Of a stretch of DNA of 58,303 bases, positions 17,903 through 26,034 are shown in pieces (position 1 is the first letter of the stretch; each line of letters begins with the position of its first letter). The translations under genes were made by a program, and so were the position numbers. The DNA lies in the NCBI GenBank assembly GCA_947447955.1, contig CANFLS010000016.1, forward strand, positions 1 to 58,303, read 5' to 3'. Under the pieces are notes generated by a model. The model had not been told where the DNA came from. It was given only the letters and a program-made list of their open reading frames with translations, and did not search any database. Origin of the DNA: Flavobacteriales bacterium (GTDB lineage: Bacteria; Bacteroidota; Bacteroidia; NS11-12g; UBA955).

Positions 17903-19846
17903 TTAGAAGTTGTACTTGTAAAACAATCCAATATTCAATCCTGGAGCGGTATATGGAATTGATTTTAACATACTCATTGGGTCGATGTAATCTGATGCCA
18001 AGCAATTTTTAATGTAAAAGGAGATATCAGATTTGCTCAAATTTTTTGTGATATAAAAATTCAAAAGATTGTAAGAGTTATGAATTCTGTCAATTTCGAA
18101 ATATGGCTGTAACACTTTCACATAAATGTATTCAACATTGATTTTTAAATCATTCAATATTTGATTTTTATTTCGGATTGTATAAATGAAATTGGTTTTC
18201 GATTTCAACGGTGGTGCAAATGCAATATTTTGACCTCCAGATTTGATCTGTGTGTAATTCAAACTATTTTGCAGAATAACCGTCTTTTGCGAATTAAAAA
18301 GACTATAACTCAATTCTCCGCCCCACATGTTTCCATTGTTAGAATTATATTCGAAAATTGGAGCACCCAAAATGAATCTATCGGTACTATTGAGGGAAAT
18401 ATAATTGTTTAATTTACCCGTAAATACCGCCAATTGTATTTGCTGAGAATTTCCTTTCCCCATAAAATGAAGGTCAATTTGTGATAAAGATTCTTCTTTG
18501 AAATTAGCATTTCCAATGTCATATCTAAAGGCATCTTCGCTTAATCCATTTGCAAACAACTCATGGATATTGGGTGCCCGATAACTGTTTGACAATCGAA
18601 TGCCAATTTCATGATTCTTATTTATTATGTGCACTCCGTTAAATGATACATTCGGTGCAAAATACTGCTTAGTAATATTGTTGTTAGATGTTAGCAATTG
18701 TTCAGTAAGGCCAACTTGTACATTCAAAGCAAATGAATGAAATGTTTTCTTAATTAATCCAGTTACTCCTCCGCTTAACAAATTCATGTTTGGTACTACA
18801 ATAGAATTGCCGAAGTTTCTATTTGTTTGCGCCATTAAATTCTCTGCAAATTCAAATTTCCAAGTTCCATTTATGAAATAACGGCTATGTCGAAGTTGAG
18901 CTGTATTCAACTGCATTGCCAATCCGTCCATTTGATAATCCTCTAATTCGATTCTTGTGTTAGACATAATTCCTGCAATGAATTCAGATTTGCCATTTTT
19001 GTAATCTTTATTTATTTTGGCCGACAAACATTGTAATGCCACCACATGACTAGGTCCTTCAAATTCTCTTGAATCACTGTTTTTTATTTCTACGAGTTCT
19101 AAACTATCAGAAATTCTGGCAATTCCAGTTTGACTTACCGATAATCGATAATTCAACATCAACTTATTGTTGTTTTTGAGTGTTTTTTCGCTACCAATTT
19201 TCAATTGCATCAAATCAAATCTTGAATTGAGAATTGGCTGAAATTTGCCATTCAAATAATCACCATGGGTGCCGTAATAGGCATTGAACCAATGCGATGA
19301 TTTTACGTTTTTTACTTCTCGTTCGTATTTTGCCGAAAAGCCCAAATCATTCGTTGAAAATCCAGTTGTGATACTTTGATAAGTACCAAGCCTTGTAGGT
19401 ATTGATTGGACTATAGAAACCATTCCTCCCATTGCCTCATTTCCAGCAATGGTGTTTGACGGTCCAAAAAACACCCTTTGTTGGTCATTGTCGAAGGCAA
19501 TAAATCCCAATCCGTGTTCGTCTTGCCACTGCTGATTGTCTAATCTCAATCCATCAACGTAAACCCCAATGCGATTTCCTGATAATCCCCTGATGGCTGT
19601 TTTGCCATTTCCAGGACCCATGCTATAAGATTGAACTCCTGGAATTTTCTCCAGATTTTCAGATAATATTTGGTGTGAAGTGCTTATTTCTTTGTTTAAA
19701 AGCACATTGAAATTTGATTCAATTCCAGATGCAGTTGTTTCGATATTTACTAGCTGAATGGCTTGGCTATCGGTAAATAAGATTTGAGCTTTGGCATAAG
19801 AACAAAATGCCATCAATGAGAATAGGTAAAAGATTTTAGTTTTCAT
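17903..19846 (-). CDS. TonB-dependent outer membrane receptor
   Basis: A 647-residue outer membrane receptor with the signal KTKIFYLFSLMAFCSYAKAQ. The plug runs from ~residue 50 to ~170 with LENLEKIPGVQS, GKTAIRGLSGNRIGVYVDG and NEAMGGMVSIVQS. The barrel has alternating aromatic strands and ends in the expected hydrophobic/aromatic tail (NIGLFYKYNF). It has no SusD partner, unlike the SusC upstream. It lies 63 nt before the PhnX-like gene and overlaps the GNAT gene by 4 nt (ATGA), so it probably imports the phosphonate that this operon degrades. Siderophore or cobalamin uptake cannot be excluded from sequence alone. Confidence 0.88.
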   Translation of the reverse strand: MKTKIFYLFSLMAFCSYAKAQILFTDSQAIQLVNIETTASGIESNFNVLLNKEISTSHQILSENLEKIPGVQSYSMGPGNGKTAIRGLSGNRIGVYVDGLRLDNQQWQDEHGLGFIAFDNDQQRVFFGPSNTIAGNEAMGGMVSIVQSIPTRLGTYQSITTGFSTNDLGFSAKYEREVKNVKSSHWFNAYYGTHGDYLNGKFQPILNSRFDLMQLKIGSEKTLKNNNKLMLNYRLSVSQTGIARISDSLELVEIKNSDSREFEGPSHVVALQCLSAKINKDYKNGKSEFIAGIMSNTRIELEDYQMDGLAMQLNTAQLRHSRYFINGTWKFEFAENLMAQTNRNFGNSIVVPNMNLLSGGVTGLIKKTFHSFALNVQVGLTEQLLTSNNNITKQYFAPNVSFNGVHIINKNHEIGIRLSNSYRAPNIHELFANGLSEDAFRYDIGNANFKEESLSQIDLHFMGKGNSQQIQLAVFTGKLNNYISLNSTDRFILGAPIFEYNSNNGNMWGGELSYSLFNSQKTVILQNSLNYTQIKSGGQNIAFAPPLKSKTNFIYTIRNKNQILNDLKINVEYIYVKVLQPYFEIDRIHNSYNLLNFYITKNLSKSDISFYIKNCLASDYIDPMSMLKSIPYTAPGLNIGLFYKYNF

Positions 19847-20364
19847 TTTCTAACAACTTCGTACCAATTTTTTTCAGTTTCATCTTCTAGAAAAGATTCC
19901 TTATAACTGAAACCAACTTTAGAAATTACCTTTACTGACTGTGTGTTATGAATATTAACGATGGCATTTATTTTAGTTATTTCTAATTCATTTAAACCGT
20001 AACTGAGGCAAGCAATACTGGCTTCTGTAGCCAAACCATTTCCCCAATAATTTGGGTGAATGCGATATCCCAAATCATAAAAATTCTCATAAATATGGCG
20101 TTTGTGGGTGTTGAATTTTATTCCACACCAACCTACAAAACCTTGTGTTGCCTTATCGAACATTGCCAATCTTCCTGTTTTGAAATTTCTATATTGTTCT
20201 ATAACTTGACACAATATTTCCTTTGATTCTTCAAGCGTGCGTTTTGGATAATTGGTTAAATATTTTAATACATCCTCATTTGTTTCCAAAGTATGAAATT
20301 CCTCAAGATCATTGAGCATGAACTCTCTTAATATTATTCTATTCGTTTCTAATTGAATGGTCAT
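19843..20364 (-). CDS. GNAT family N-acetyltransferase (RimJ/RimL-like)
   Basis: A 173-residue acetyltransferase. A TTG at 20388 is in frame, but the ATG at 20364 is immediately followed by the typical RimJ/RimL start (IQLETNRIILREF). LGYRIHPNYWGNGLATEA is the acetyl-CoA pyrophosphate-binding motif A, followed by INAIVNIHNTQSVKVISKVGF (motif B). It overlaps the TonB receptor by 4 nt and appears to be the first gene of the minus-strand phosphonate operon. Some GNATs (PhnO) acetylate aminoalkylphosphonates, but this protein is closer in pattern to the protein/amine acetyltransferases, so the substrate is open. Confidence 0.83.
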   Translation of the reverse strand: MTIQLETNRIILREFMLNDLEEFHTLETNEDVLKYLTNYPKRTLEESKEILCQVIEQYRNFKTGRLAMFDKATQGFVGWCGIKFNTHKRHIYENFYDLGYRIHPNYWGNGLATEASIACLSYGLNELEITKINAIVNIHNTQSVKVISKVGFSYKESFLEDETEKNWYEVVRK

Positions 20365-20501
20365 TGATGTGTAGATTGTTTTCGCCAATCTTTCAGCAAA
20401 ACAATTGCTCCATTTTATCTATAGTGTTATCAAATCTTTAATCATTAGATAATCTTTTACAAAATATTTACGACGAACACTTATTATTGTACTTCAATTC
20501 T

Positions 20502-21476
20502 ATGATCTCTAGACGTAAATTTATTCAAACATCGGCTGCTACTTCTTTGCTCACTGCAATTCAAGCAAAAGCCAGTGTTTTGTCCCTCAATATCAAAAAA
20601 ACCATTCAGCCTATTGTGATCTCGACTTGGGATTTTGGAGCCGCTGCAAATGCTGAAGCATTTAAAATCTTAAGTGCCGGTGGACGTGCCCTCGATGCCG
20701 TTGAAGCGGGAGTGAAAATTACAGAGGCCGACCCAAACGTAGATACTGTTGGTTATGGTGGAAATCCAGATAGAGATGGTCATGTGACCCTCGATGCAAG
20801 TATCATGGACGAATTTTCGAACATTGGTTCGGTGGCTTGTCTTGAACACATCATGCACCCAATTAGTGTGGCTCGTTTGGTGATGGAAAAAACACCCCAC
20901 GTATTTTTAGCTGGGGAAGGAGCACTCAAATTTGCCCTCGACAACGGATTTGAAAAAACCAATATGCTTTCGCCAAAGGCCGAAGAAAATTGGAAAAAAT
21001 GGCTTGAAGAAACCAAGTATATGCCCAACGTAGGATACAACAGCCACGATACCATTGGAATGTTAGCATTGGATGTTCATGGCAATATCAGCGGCGCGTG
21101 TACCACAAGTGGTAGGGCCTATAAAATGCATGGCCGAATTGGTGACTCTCCAATTATTGGGGCCGGTTTGTATGTTGACAATGAAATTGGCGGTGCAACT
21201 TCTACCGGAATGGGGGAGGAAGTAATTCGTATTTGTGGATCGCATTTGGTGGTTGAACTGATGCGACAAGGTTATTCTCCCATGCAGGCTTGCAAAGCTG
21301 CGGTGGAACGTATGGTTAAAAAATCTCCTTCCAAAAAAGAAGATGTCAGTGCAGGATTTATTGCCTTGAATAAAAAAGGGGAATACGGATCTTTTTCCGT
21401 TTATAAAGGATATCAAATTGCGGTGCATTCTACAAAAGAACAAGGAGTTGTAAAAGATATTCAGCATTTAAAATAA
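20502..21476 (+). CDS. N4-(beta-N-acetylglucosaminyl)-L-asparaginase (glycosylasparaginase)
   Basis: A 324-residue Ntn-hydrolase. The ATG at 20502 gives a Tat-like signal (SRRKFIQTSAATSLLTAI), so the enzyme is probably exported folded. STWDFG near the mature N-terminus, DTVGYGGNPD and DASIMDE are glycosylasparaginase signatures. T184 in HDTIGMLALD is the expected autoproteolytic threonine nucleophile at the start of the beta subunit, and GRIGDSPIIGAGLYVDN binds substrate. It cleaves the GlcNAc-Asn linkage left after N-glycan and protein digestion. Its stop overlaps the cutC start by 1 nt (TAATG), so the two are translationally coupled. Confidence 0.9.
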   Translation: MISRRKFIQTSAATSLLTAIQAKASVLSLNIKKTIQPIVISTWDFGAAANAEAFKILSAGGRALDAVEAGVKITEADPNVDTVGYGGNPDRDGHVTLDASIMDEFSNIGSVACLEHIMHPISVARLVMEKTPHVFLAGEGALKFALDNGFEKTNMLSPKAEENWKKWLEETKYMPNVGYNSHDTIGMLALDVHGNISGACTTSGRAYKMHGRIGDSPIIGAGLYVDNEIGGATSTGMGEEVIRICGSHLVVELMRQGYSPMQACKAAVERMVKKSPSKKEDVSAGFIALNKKGEYGSFSVYKGYQIAVHSTKEQGVVKDIQHLK

Positions 21477-22201
21477 TGAATGTTGAGGTTGTCGTTTATA
21501 ATTTTGAATCGGTTGTAATTGCCGAAACATGCGGTGCAACCCGTGTGGAACTTTGTGCAAATGAAGGTGCCGGCGGAACATCACCAAGTGTGGCATTGCT
21601 CCAAAAAATCAAAGCAAATACTGCAATTCCCGTTTTTGTAATGGTAAGACCCCGCGAGGGCGATTTTACTTATTCGGATCTTGAAATGAAGTTGATTTTG
21701 AGGGAAATAGCACTGTTCAAGGAAGCTGGCGCATCTGGAATTGTGTGCGCTGCCCTTACTGAAAATGCCGAAGTTGATATAGCAAACGTCACAAAAATGG
21801 TGCAAGCGGCTCATCCGCTTCCATTTACATTTCATAGGGCATTTGATCATGTGAAAGATCCATTTACGGCGCTTGAACAATTGATTGATTGTGGTTGTGC
21901 ACGTATTTTGACATCGGGTCAAGAACCTTCTGTTTTTGAGGGACAAGATCTCGTGAAGCAATTGATAGAAGCCGCAAATGGACGAATTTGCATTCTGCCA
22001 GGTGCCGGCGTGAATTCAAAAAATGTGAAAGAAATAGTTGATTTTACCGGCTGCTCAGAAATACATTTGTCGGCCAAGAAAATGATGCAGAGAACCGTTG
22101 TTTTGAATAATAAAATCCAACTTGGAAGTTCAAATGATACCAATGCGTATCAACTGACAGATGAGATTGAGTTAAAACGTGTGCTGGAAATTCTCGGTTA
22201 A
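21476..22201 (+). CDS. cutC: CutC family protein
   Basis: A 241-residue TIM-barrel protein. The N-terminal VVVYNFESVVIAETCGATRVELCAN, the MVRPREGDF loop, FHRAFD, RILTSGQEPS and LPGAGVNSKN are the standard CutC signatures. The family is annotated as a copper homeostasis protein, but that role is weakly supported, and no copper gene lies nearby. Coupling to glycosylasparaginase suggests a link with glycoconjugate breakdown, which is inference. The stop lies directly against the end of the convergent outer membrane protein gene, with no intergenic base. Confidence 0.9.
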   Translation: MNVEVVVYNFESVVIAETCGATRVELCANEGAGGTSPSVALLQKIKANTAIPVFVMVRPREGDFTYSDLEMKLILREIALFKEAGASGIVCAALTENAEVDIANVTKMVQAAHPLPFTFHRAFDHVKDPFTALEQLIDCGCARILTSGQEPSVFEGQDLVKQLIEAANGRICILPGAGVNSKNVKEIVDFTGCSEIHLSAKKMMQRTVVLNNKIQLGSSNDTNAYQLTDEIELKRVLEILG

Positions 22202-23056
22202 TTACTTGCCATAAAGGGCAAACTGTCCCCCAAAAAGAATATTGTATTGGAAGAATTCGAAGTGTTGCGATGCTTTGTCGCTCTCATGCATCGTGGTTCT
22301 AATGTCGGGCATGTTGATATAGCCAGCTTTCATTTCACTTTGGATGAAGAAATGTTTGAAAAACGACAATTGAACGGATCCTACAGCGGCAACGCCAAAT
22401 CCAGCAACATGGAATTCGTCGTAACGTGGGTTGTTTAAAAGGGTGGTGTTGGTTCTTGGGTAAAGCACCCCGGCACCAATGCCTTCATTGATGTTTACTT
22501 GCAAAAACTTGTTAGACCAAACCATATCTGAACGGCGGATTTCAGTGTTTAAATAATTTAATCCGTCGGTATGTTCAAATCTTAAAAAGTTCTGGGCTAT
22601 GATAAAATCTTGGTTATGGTAATCTCCATCGTATTGGCTGCCAACGTGAATAGATCCATCGATGTTTGAAGATTGGTCGTTTACCATCACGTATTTCATG
22701 TGGTCCCATCCCACAGAAATTTGGTAATGATCGTTTATGTAATATCCAACCCTATAGTTGTATTGAGGGATGGTGATATTGGTGATGCCGAAATAAAGGT
22801 TTGGATCAAACTTCGATTGTTTGTCGGTTGCAACCACGTTATGCAAGGTGAAATCGTAGTTATTGCCACTGAAATGGATGTCGGAATTGGTATAAACATC
22901 TTTATTCCATCCCCAATAAAAAAAGAAGTTTCCTTTCTTTTGTGGTTCGGTAAAGGTCTTTTTAGGAAAAAAAGTATTTGGTTTTAATTCGCTTTGAGAA
23001 TACAAAACAGTTGCCGACAAGGCCACGGCAACAAAGAGTACAGCAAACTTCTTCAC
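22202..23056 (-). CDS. predicted outer membrane beta-barrel protein
   Basis: A 284-residue protein starting with GTG at 23056. Signal: KKFAVLFVAVALSATVLYSQ. After a short linker the sequence alternates aromatic and polar residues in strand-like stretches (GNFFFYWGWNKDVY, YNYRVGYYINDHYQISVGWDHM, YNILFGGQFALYGK) and ends in a barrel-like strand. It resembles outer membrane proteins of unknown function in Bacteroidota. A TAATTTTG box ends 4 nt before the start codon, so the mRNA may be essentially leaderless. Function unknown. Confidence 0.72.
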   Translation of the reverse strand: MKKFAVLFVAVALSATVLYSQSELKPNTFFPKKTFTEPQKKGNFFFYWGWNKDVYTNSDIHFSGNNYDFTLHNVVATDKQSKFDPNLYFGITNITIPQYNYRVGYYINDHYQISVGWDHMKYVMVNDQSSNIDGSIHVGSQYDGDYHNQDFIIAQNFLRFEHTDGLNYLNTEIRRSDMVWSNKFLQVNINEGIGAGVLYPRTNTTLLNNPRYDEFHVAGFGVAAVGSVQLSFFKHFFIQSEMKAGYINMPDIRTTMHESDKASQHFEFFQYNILFGGQFALYGK

Positions 23057-23060
23057 TTGA

Positions 23061-23068
23061 CAAAATTA
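23061..23068 (-). promoter_or_regulatory. -7 box (TAATTTTG) adjacent to a GTG start
   Basis: On the minus strand TAATTTTG matches TAnnTTTG and ends 4 nt before the GTG at 23056. Transcription would then begin at or next to the start codon. Confidence 0.45.
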
Positions 23069-23098
23069 ATTGAAAATTTATAATAAGTTAAACAATTA

Positions 23099-24220
23099 TT
23101 AAGGGATAGATTTGAGCCAGTTTTTGAATATTACATCAGTCAAAACATAATTTTCGCTGGTTAATTCAATGAGGTCTTTGTCTAGTAAGCTTTTTATGGC
23201 GCCTTGAACGCTGCTCATTGAACCCAAGTTGTGGTTTTGTATAAATCTGCTCGACAACAGCGGAAGGTTTTCTAAATTTGAAGCGATGGCCTTCAATACT
23301 TTCTGCTGTTGCAAGGTGAGCATGTTGTATAAGTATCCAAAATAGGGTTTGTCTTGATCTAAAATATCTTGTTGTACTTCTGCTATAGAAGATTCCGTAA
23401 TTCCTACGTTCTTAGAATACAATAGGTTGCATTGCAATTGTACGCTATAGGTTTGTCCCTCTGCCCATTGATATATGGTATGAATATCTTCCATTGAAAT
23501 AAGGGTGTCTTCTTTTTGGAAATGATATTGTATGAAAGTTTGATATAAGGGTTCCGAAATTGGATTGAGGAAAAGTAAATTACATGACTGATAAAATGGC
23601 CTGTTTTTCTGAGTAAACATTGATTCAATCATTGATTTGTGGCTGCCTGAAAATATAAATCGAATGGTAGGAAAAGATTGCATCCAATTTCTAAAAATTG
23701 CTTCGGTATTGTTCTCTGAAAAGGTTGTGATTTGTTGAAATTCATCAATGCAAAAAACGATTTGTTCCGATTTGGAAGTTAGGTATTTGCCAATTTCATG
23801 AAGTGTAGTTTCTGCATCTTCGCTATTTTGTAAGCCCATTGAAATTTCAGGTGCATGTGTAAGTGGATCAATGCCAATTGTTACTTTTAGTTGGCTTAGA
23901 AGTTTTGTAAACTCTTTGGTAAAACCTTCGCCCAATTTGTTTTTGCCGTATTTGTTGATTACCGCTTTGCCTATGAGTTGAATCACGCTGTTTAAATTTT
24001 GACAAGCCATAATGTCAACATGGAAACATTCCGTTTTTTCATTTTTGAGGGACTCAAATAGGCATTTGATTAATGCGGTTTTCCCCATTCTGCGGTTACC
24101 ATAGATTACAATGTTTCTCTGGTTTTCAATATGGTTTATCAAGGTAGAAAGTTCTTCCTCTCTATCGCAGAAATACTCCTTGCTTAAAAAGCCACTCACC
24201 ATGAACGGATTTAACTTCAT
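23099..24220 (-). CDS. AAA/STAND-like ATPase with C-terminal winged helix
   Basis: A 373-residue ATPase of the archaeal-ATPase (PF01637-like) type. Residues FCDREEELSTLINHIE form the N-terminal signature, YGNRRMGKTALI the Walker A motif, VFCIDEFQQI the Walker B motif and FIFSGSHKSMIESMF sensor 1. After ~residue 290 comes a helical wHTH-like domain (LTLQQQKVLKAIAS, VQGAIKSLLDKDLIEL). Such single-gene ATPases are common in Bacteroidota, often in many copies, and their function is unknown. It is divergent from the hydrolase at 24361, and the shared upstream region holds three palindromes. Confidence 0.8.
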   Translation of the reverse strand: MKLNPFMVSGFLSKEYFCDREEELSTLINHIENQRNIVIYGNRRMGKTALIKCLFESLKNEKTECFHVDIMACQNLNSVIQLIGKAVINKYGKNKLGEGFTKEFTKLLSQLKVTIGIDPLTHAPEISMGLQNSEDAETTLHEIGKYLTSKSEQIVFCIDEFQQITTFSENNTEAIFRNWMQSFPTIRFIFSGSHKSMIESMFTQKNRPFYQSCNLLFLNPISEPLYQTFIQYHFQKEDTLISMEDIHTIYQWAEGQTYSVQLQCNLLYSKNVGITESSIAEVQQDILDQDKPYFGYLYNMLTLQQQKVLKAIASNLENLPLLSSRFIQNHNLGSMSSVQGAIKSLLDKDLIELTSENYVLTDVIFKNWLKSIP

Positions 24221-24248
24221 ATCACAAAGATATGTATTTTTTATCCTA

Positions 24249-24293
24249 CTACGAAGAGTTCGTTACGAAAAGTTCGTTACGAAGAGTTCGTAG
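24249..24293. promoter_or_regulatory. triple tandem palindrome, 14-bp period
   Basis: Three consecutive 14-bp units (24251-24264, 24265-24278, 24279-24292) each carry the dyad ACGAA-N3-TTCGT, with GAG, AAG and GAG in the centre. The flanks extend the outermost arms to CTACGAA and TTCGTAG. It lies between the divergent ATPase (start 24220) and hydrolase (start 24361). It is an operator candidate or a hairpin-forming repeat. Confidence 0.6.
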
Positions 24294-24360
24294 TTGTAAA
24301 AGTTGTGGGCATCTCAATCGTGAAGTTTTCAAAGATTTTTTTATGTTTGTGGTATTCATT

Positions 24361-25308
24361 ATGTCCCTCATAACAAAAATATTTACGATACTCGCAATTA
24401 CTTCCATTGGATTAAGCAGTTGCAGCAAAGACGATACTCCGCCACCCATTAACAATTCTGTTGATTTGGACGGAACCCTCATTAATGATTCGAGTTTAAC
24501 TTTTCCAGAAAAGTTTTTACAATCTGCGGCAAATGTGAATCCTTCTACCTGGGATTTAGAAAAACCCGTTGTTATTTCTGTGCACGGATTTTCGGCAACA
24601 ACCTTCGAATGGACAGAGTTTAGAGAGTTTTCACAGTCGAAAAATAGTTGTTTCAATTCGCAAGTTTTATTGGGCGCCCATGGCCGTGATTATGCCGATT
24701 TTAAAAATGGAACTTGGCAACAATGGCAGCAGCCCATTATTGAAGAATACAATAAATTGAGAACTTTGGGTTACAAGAAAATATATTTTGCTTGTTCGTC
24801 AACAGGTTGTCCGCTAATCCTTGATATCATTTACAATAACAAAATCAATCCGGATGTGCTTAAGTATATCTTTTTGGTAGACCCTGTTGTGGTTCCCTCA
24901 AACAAAACTATGACATTGATATCGGCAGTTGGACCAGCTTTGAATTACGTAGAAACCACCATGGAGAAAGGGGAGGACGGATTTTGGTACAAATACCGAC
25001 CGTACGAGGCCATTGAGCAATTGAACATGCTTACACAGGAAATTCGCAAGGATCTTGAAAGTGGAATTGCATTGCCGTTGAATGTTGGATTAACCGTTTA
25101 CAAATCGAAAAAAGACGGAACTGCCGATCCAATGAGCGCGGTTTTGATTAAAAAAGGTTTAAAATTGAGCAACGGTTCTGATATTGAAGTTCAGATGATA
25201 GACTCAGATATTCATGTTGTTACGCGTTTGAAAGGCCGAAATGTAATTTCGGATAAGGACATTGAAAATCAAAAAATCGTATTTAATCACATAATTGGTA
25301 AGCTATGA
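24361..25308 (+). CDS. alpha/beta hydrolase lipoprotein
   Basis: A 315-residue lipoprotein. The ATG at 24361 gives SLITKIFTILAITSIGLSSC with lipid cysteine C21; upstream in-frame starts (24343, 24232) would prepend non-signal sequence and read through the palindromes. PVVISVHGFSATTFEW contains the oxyanion-hole HG, and KKIYFACSSTGCPLI the nucleophile elbow, with C-S-S-T-G replacing GxSxG. The acid and histidine are probably in KDGTADP and DSDIHVVTR. It is a membrane-anchored esterase or lipase; the substrate is unknown. Its stop overlaps the next gene by 4 nt (ATGA). Confidence 0.78.
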   Translation: MSLITKIFTILAITSIGLSSCSKDDTPPPINNSVDLDGTLINDSSLTFPEKFLQSAANVNPSTWDLEKPVVISVHGFSATTFEWTEFREFSQSKNSCFNSQVLLGAHGRDYADFKNGTWQQWQQPIIEEYNKLRTLGYKKIYFACSSTGCPLILDIIYNNKINPDVLKYIFLVDPVVVPSNKTMTLISAVGPALNYVETTMEKGEDGFWYKYRPYEAIEQLNMLTQEIRKDLESGIALPLNVGLTVYKSKKDGTADPMSAVLIKKGLKLSNGSDIEVQMIDSDIHVVTRLKGRNVISDKDIENQKIVFNHIIGKL

Positions 25309-25856
25309 AAAAGGGATTTTTTTTATTCTTTTGGGGGATATTGGGTTGTTTTCAGAATTCTGATGCACAAATTGATACGGCAGGGAGCGATTTTAACTTA
25401 GGATTGCGCACAAAAAAATACGTAGGATTTTATTATTTGAATGGAATTTCGGGGGATATTAGCTTTAAAAAATTGATGGATCACAAGTTGCATTTTGGTT
25501 TCAACGTTGCATCTTCCTTGCTTGGTTCTGGATTGGGAAGCAATGCGGTAACGGCCACTGAGGTTGAATTGTCGGTTGCCCGATATTATCGGGTTCACAA
25601 GCGTTTGCAACCGGTATTTCGTTTGAATGTTGGCTTCGCCAATGCACATTACGGCGATGCGATTTTTGATGATTTGCCTCAAAACGACATGTTATTGTCG
25701 TTCGAGCCCGGTTTATGCTACACCTTTTCACAAAAGCAAAACCGCATGAAGCTTTTACTTAATGGAGGCTATAATTTCATCTCCGGCAATGGAATGACAG
25801 GATTAGGAACGGTTTATCCTGTTTACGGTACAATTTCGTTTTTTTGGAAAATGTAA
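25305..25856 (+). CDS. small predicted outer membrane beta-barrel protein
   Basis: A 183-residue protein with the signal KKGFFLFFWGILGCFQNSDAQ. The rest is built of short amphipathic strands (YVGFYYLNGISGDISF, LHFGFNVASSLLGSG, LLLNGGYNFISGNG) and ends in TISFFWKM, consistent with a small 8-stranded barrel. It overlaps the hydrolase lipoprotein by 4 nt, so the two are translationally coupled and may act together at the outer membrane. No family was recognised. Confidence 0.7.
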   Translation: MKKGFFLFFWGILGCFQNSDAQIDTAGSDFNLGLRTKKYVGFYYLNGISGDISFKKLMDHKLHFGFNVASSLLGSGLGSNAVTATEVELSVARYYRVHKRLQPVFRLNVGFANAHYGDAIFDDLPQNDMLLSFEPGLCYTFSQKQNRMKLLLNGGYNFISGNGMTGLGTVYPVYGTISFFWKM

Positions 25857-25886
25857 ATTGGCAAGGATATAACAGGCAAAAGTTTG

Positions 25887-25894
25887 TACCTTTG
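25887..25894 (+). promoter_or_regulatory. -7 box (TACCTTTG) of the tRNA-Ser gene
   Basis: TACCTTTG matches TAnnTTTG exactly and ends 8 nt before the first base of the tRNA. This is the distance expected for a start site just ahead of the mature 5' end. Confidence 0.6.
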
Positions 25895-25902
25895 CATCTC
25901 AC

Positions 25903-25990
25903 AGAGAGATGTCCGAGTGGCTGAAGGAGCACGCTTGGAAAGCGTGTAAACGCCAAAAGCGTTTCGAGGGTTCGAATCCCTTTCTCTCTA
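25903..25990 (+). tRNA. tRNA-Ser (anticodon GGA)
   Basis: An 88-nt gene with a 7-bp acceptor stem (AGAGAGA with TCTCTCT), a D-arm region (TCCGAGTGGCTGAAGGA), anticodon stem CACGC/GCGTG with loop TTGGAAA (GGA), a long variable arm (AACGCCAAAAGCGTT) and T-loop TTCGAAT. The long variable arm confirms a class II serine tRNA. CCA is not encoded. It is followed by a strong hairpin terminator. Confidence 0.95.
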
Positions 25991-26003
25991 CAACAAAATT
26001 GAA

Positions 26004-26027
26004 AGCCCCGCGAAGCGGGGCTTTTTT
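26004..26027 (+). terminator. terminator after tRNA-Ser
   Basis: An AGCCCCGC stem, a GAA loop and GCGGGGCT, followed by a T-run. The 3-nt loop on a GC stem matches the style of the intergenic hairpins elsewhere in the window. Confidence 0.85.
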
Positions 26028-26034
26028 ATTTTTA

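Noticed and set aside
24232-24360. Longer start for the lipoprotein hydrolase
   Set aside because: It would read through the triple palindrome and bury the lipoprotein signal in the middle of the protein.
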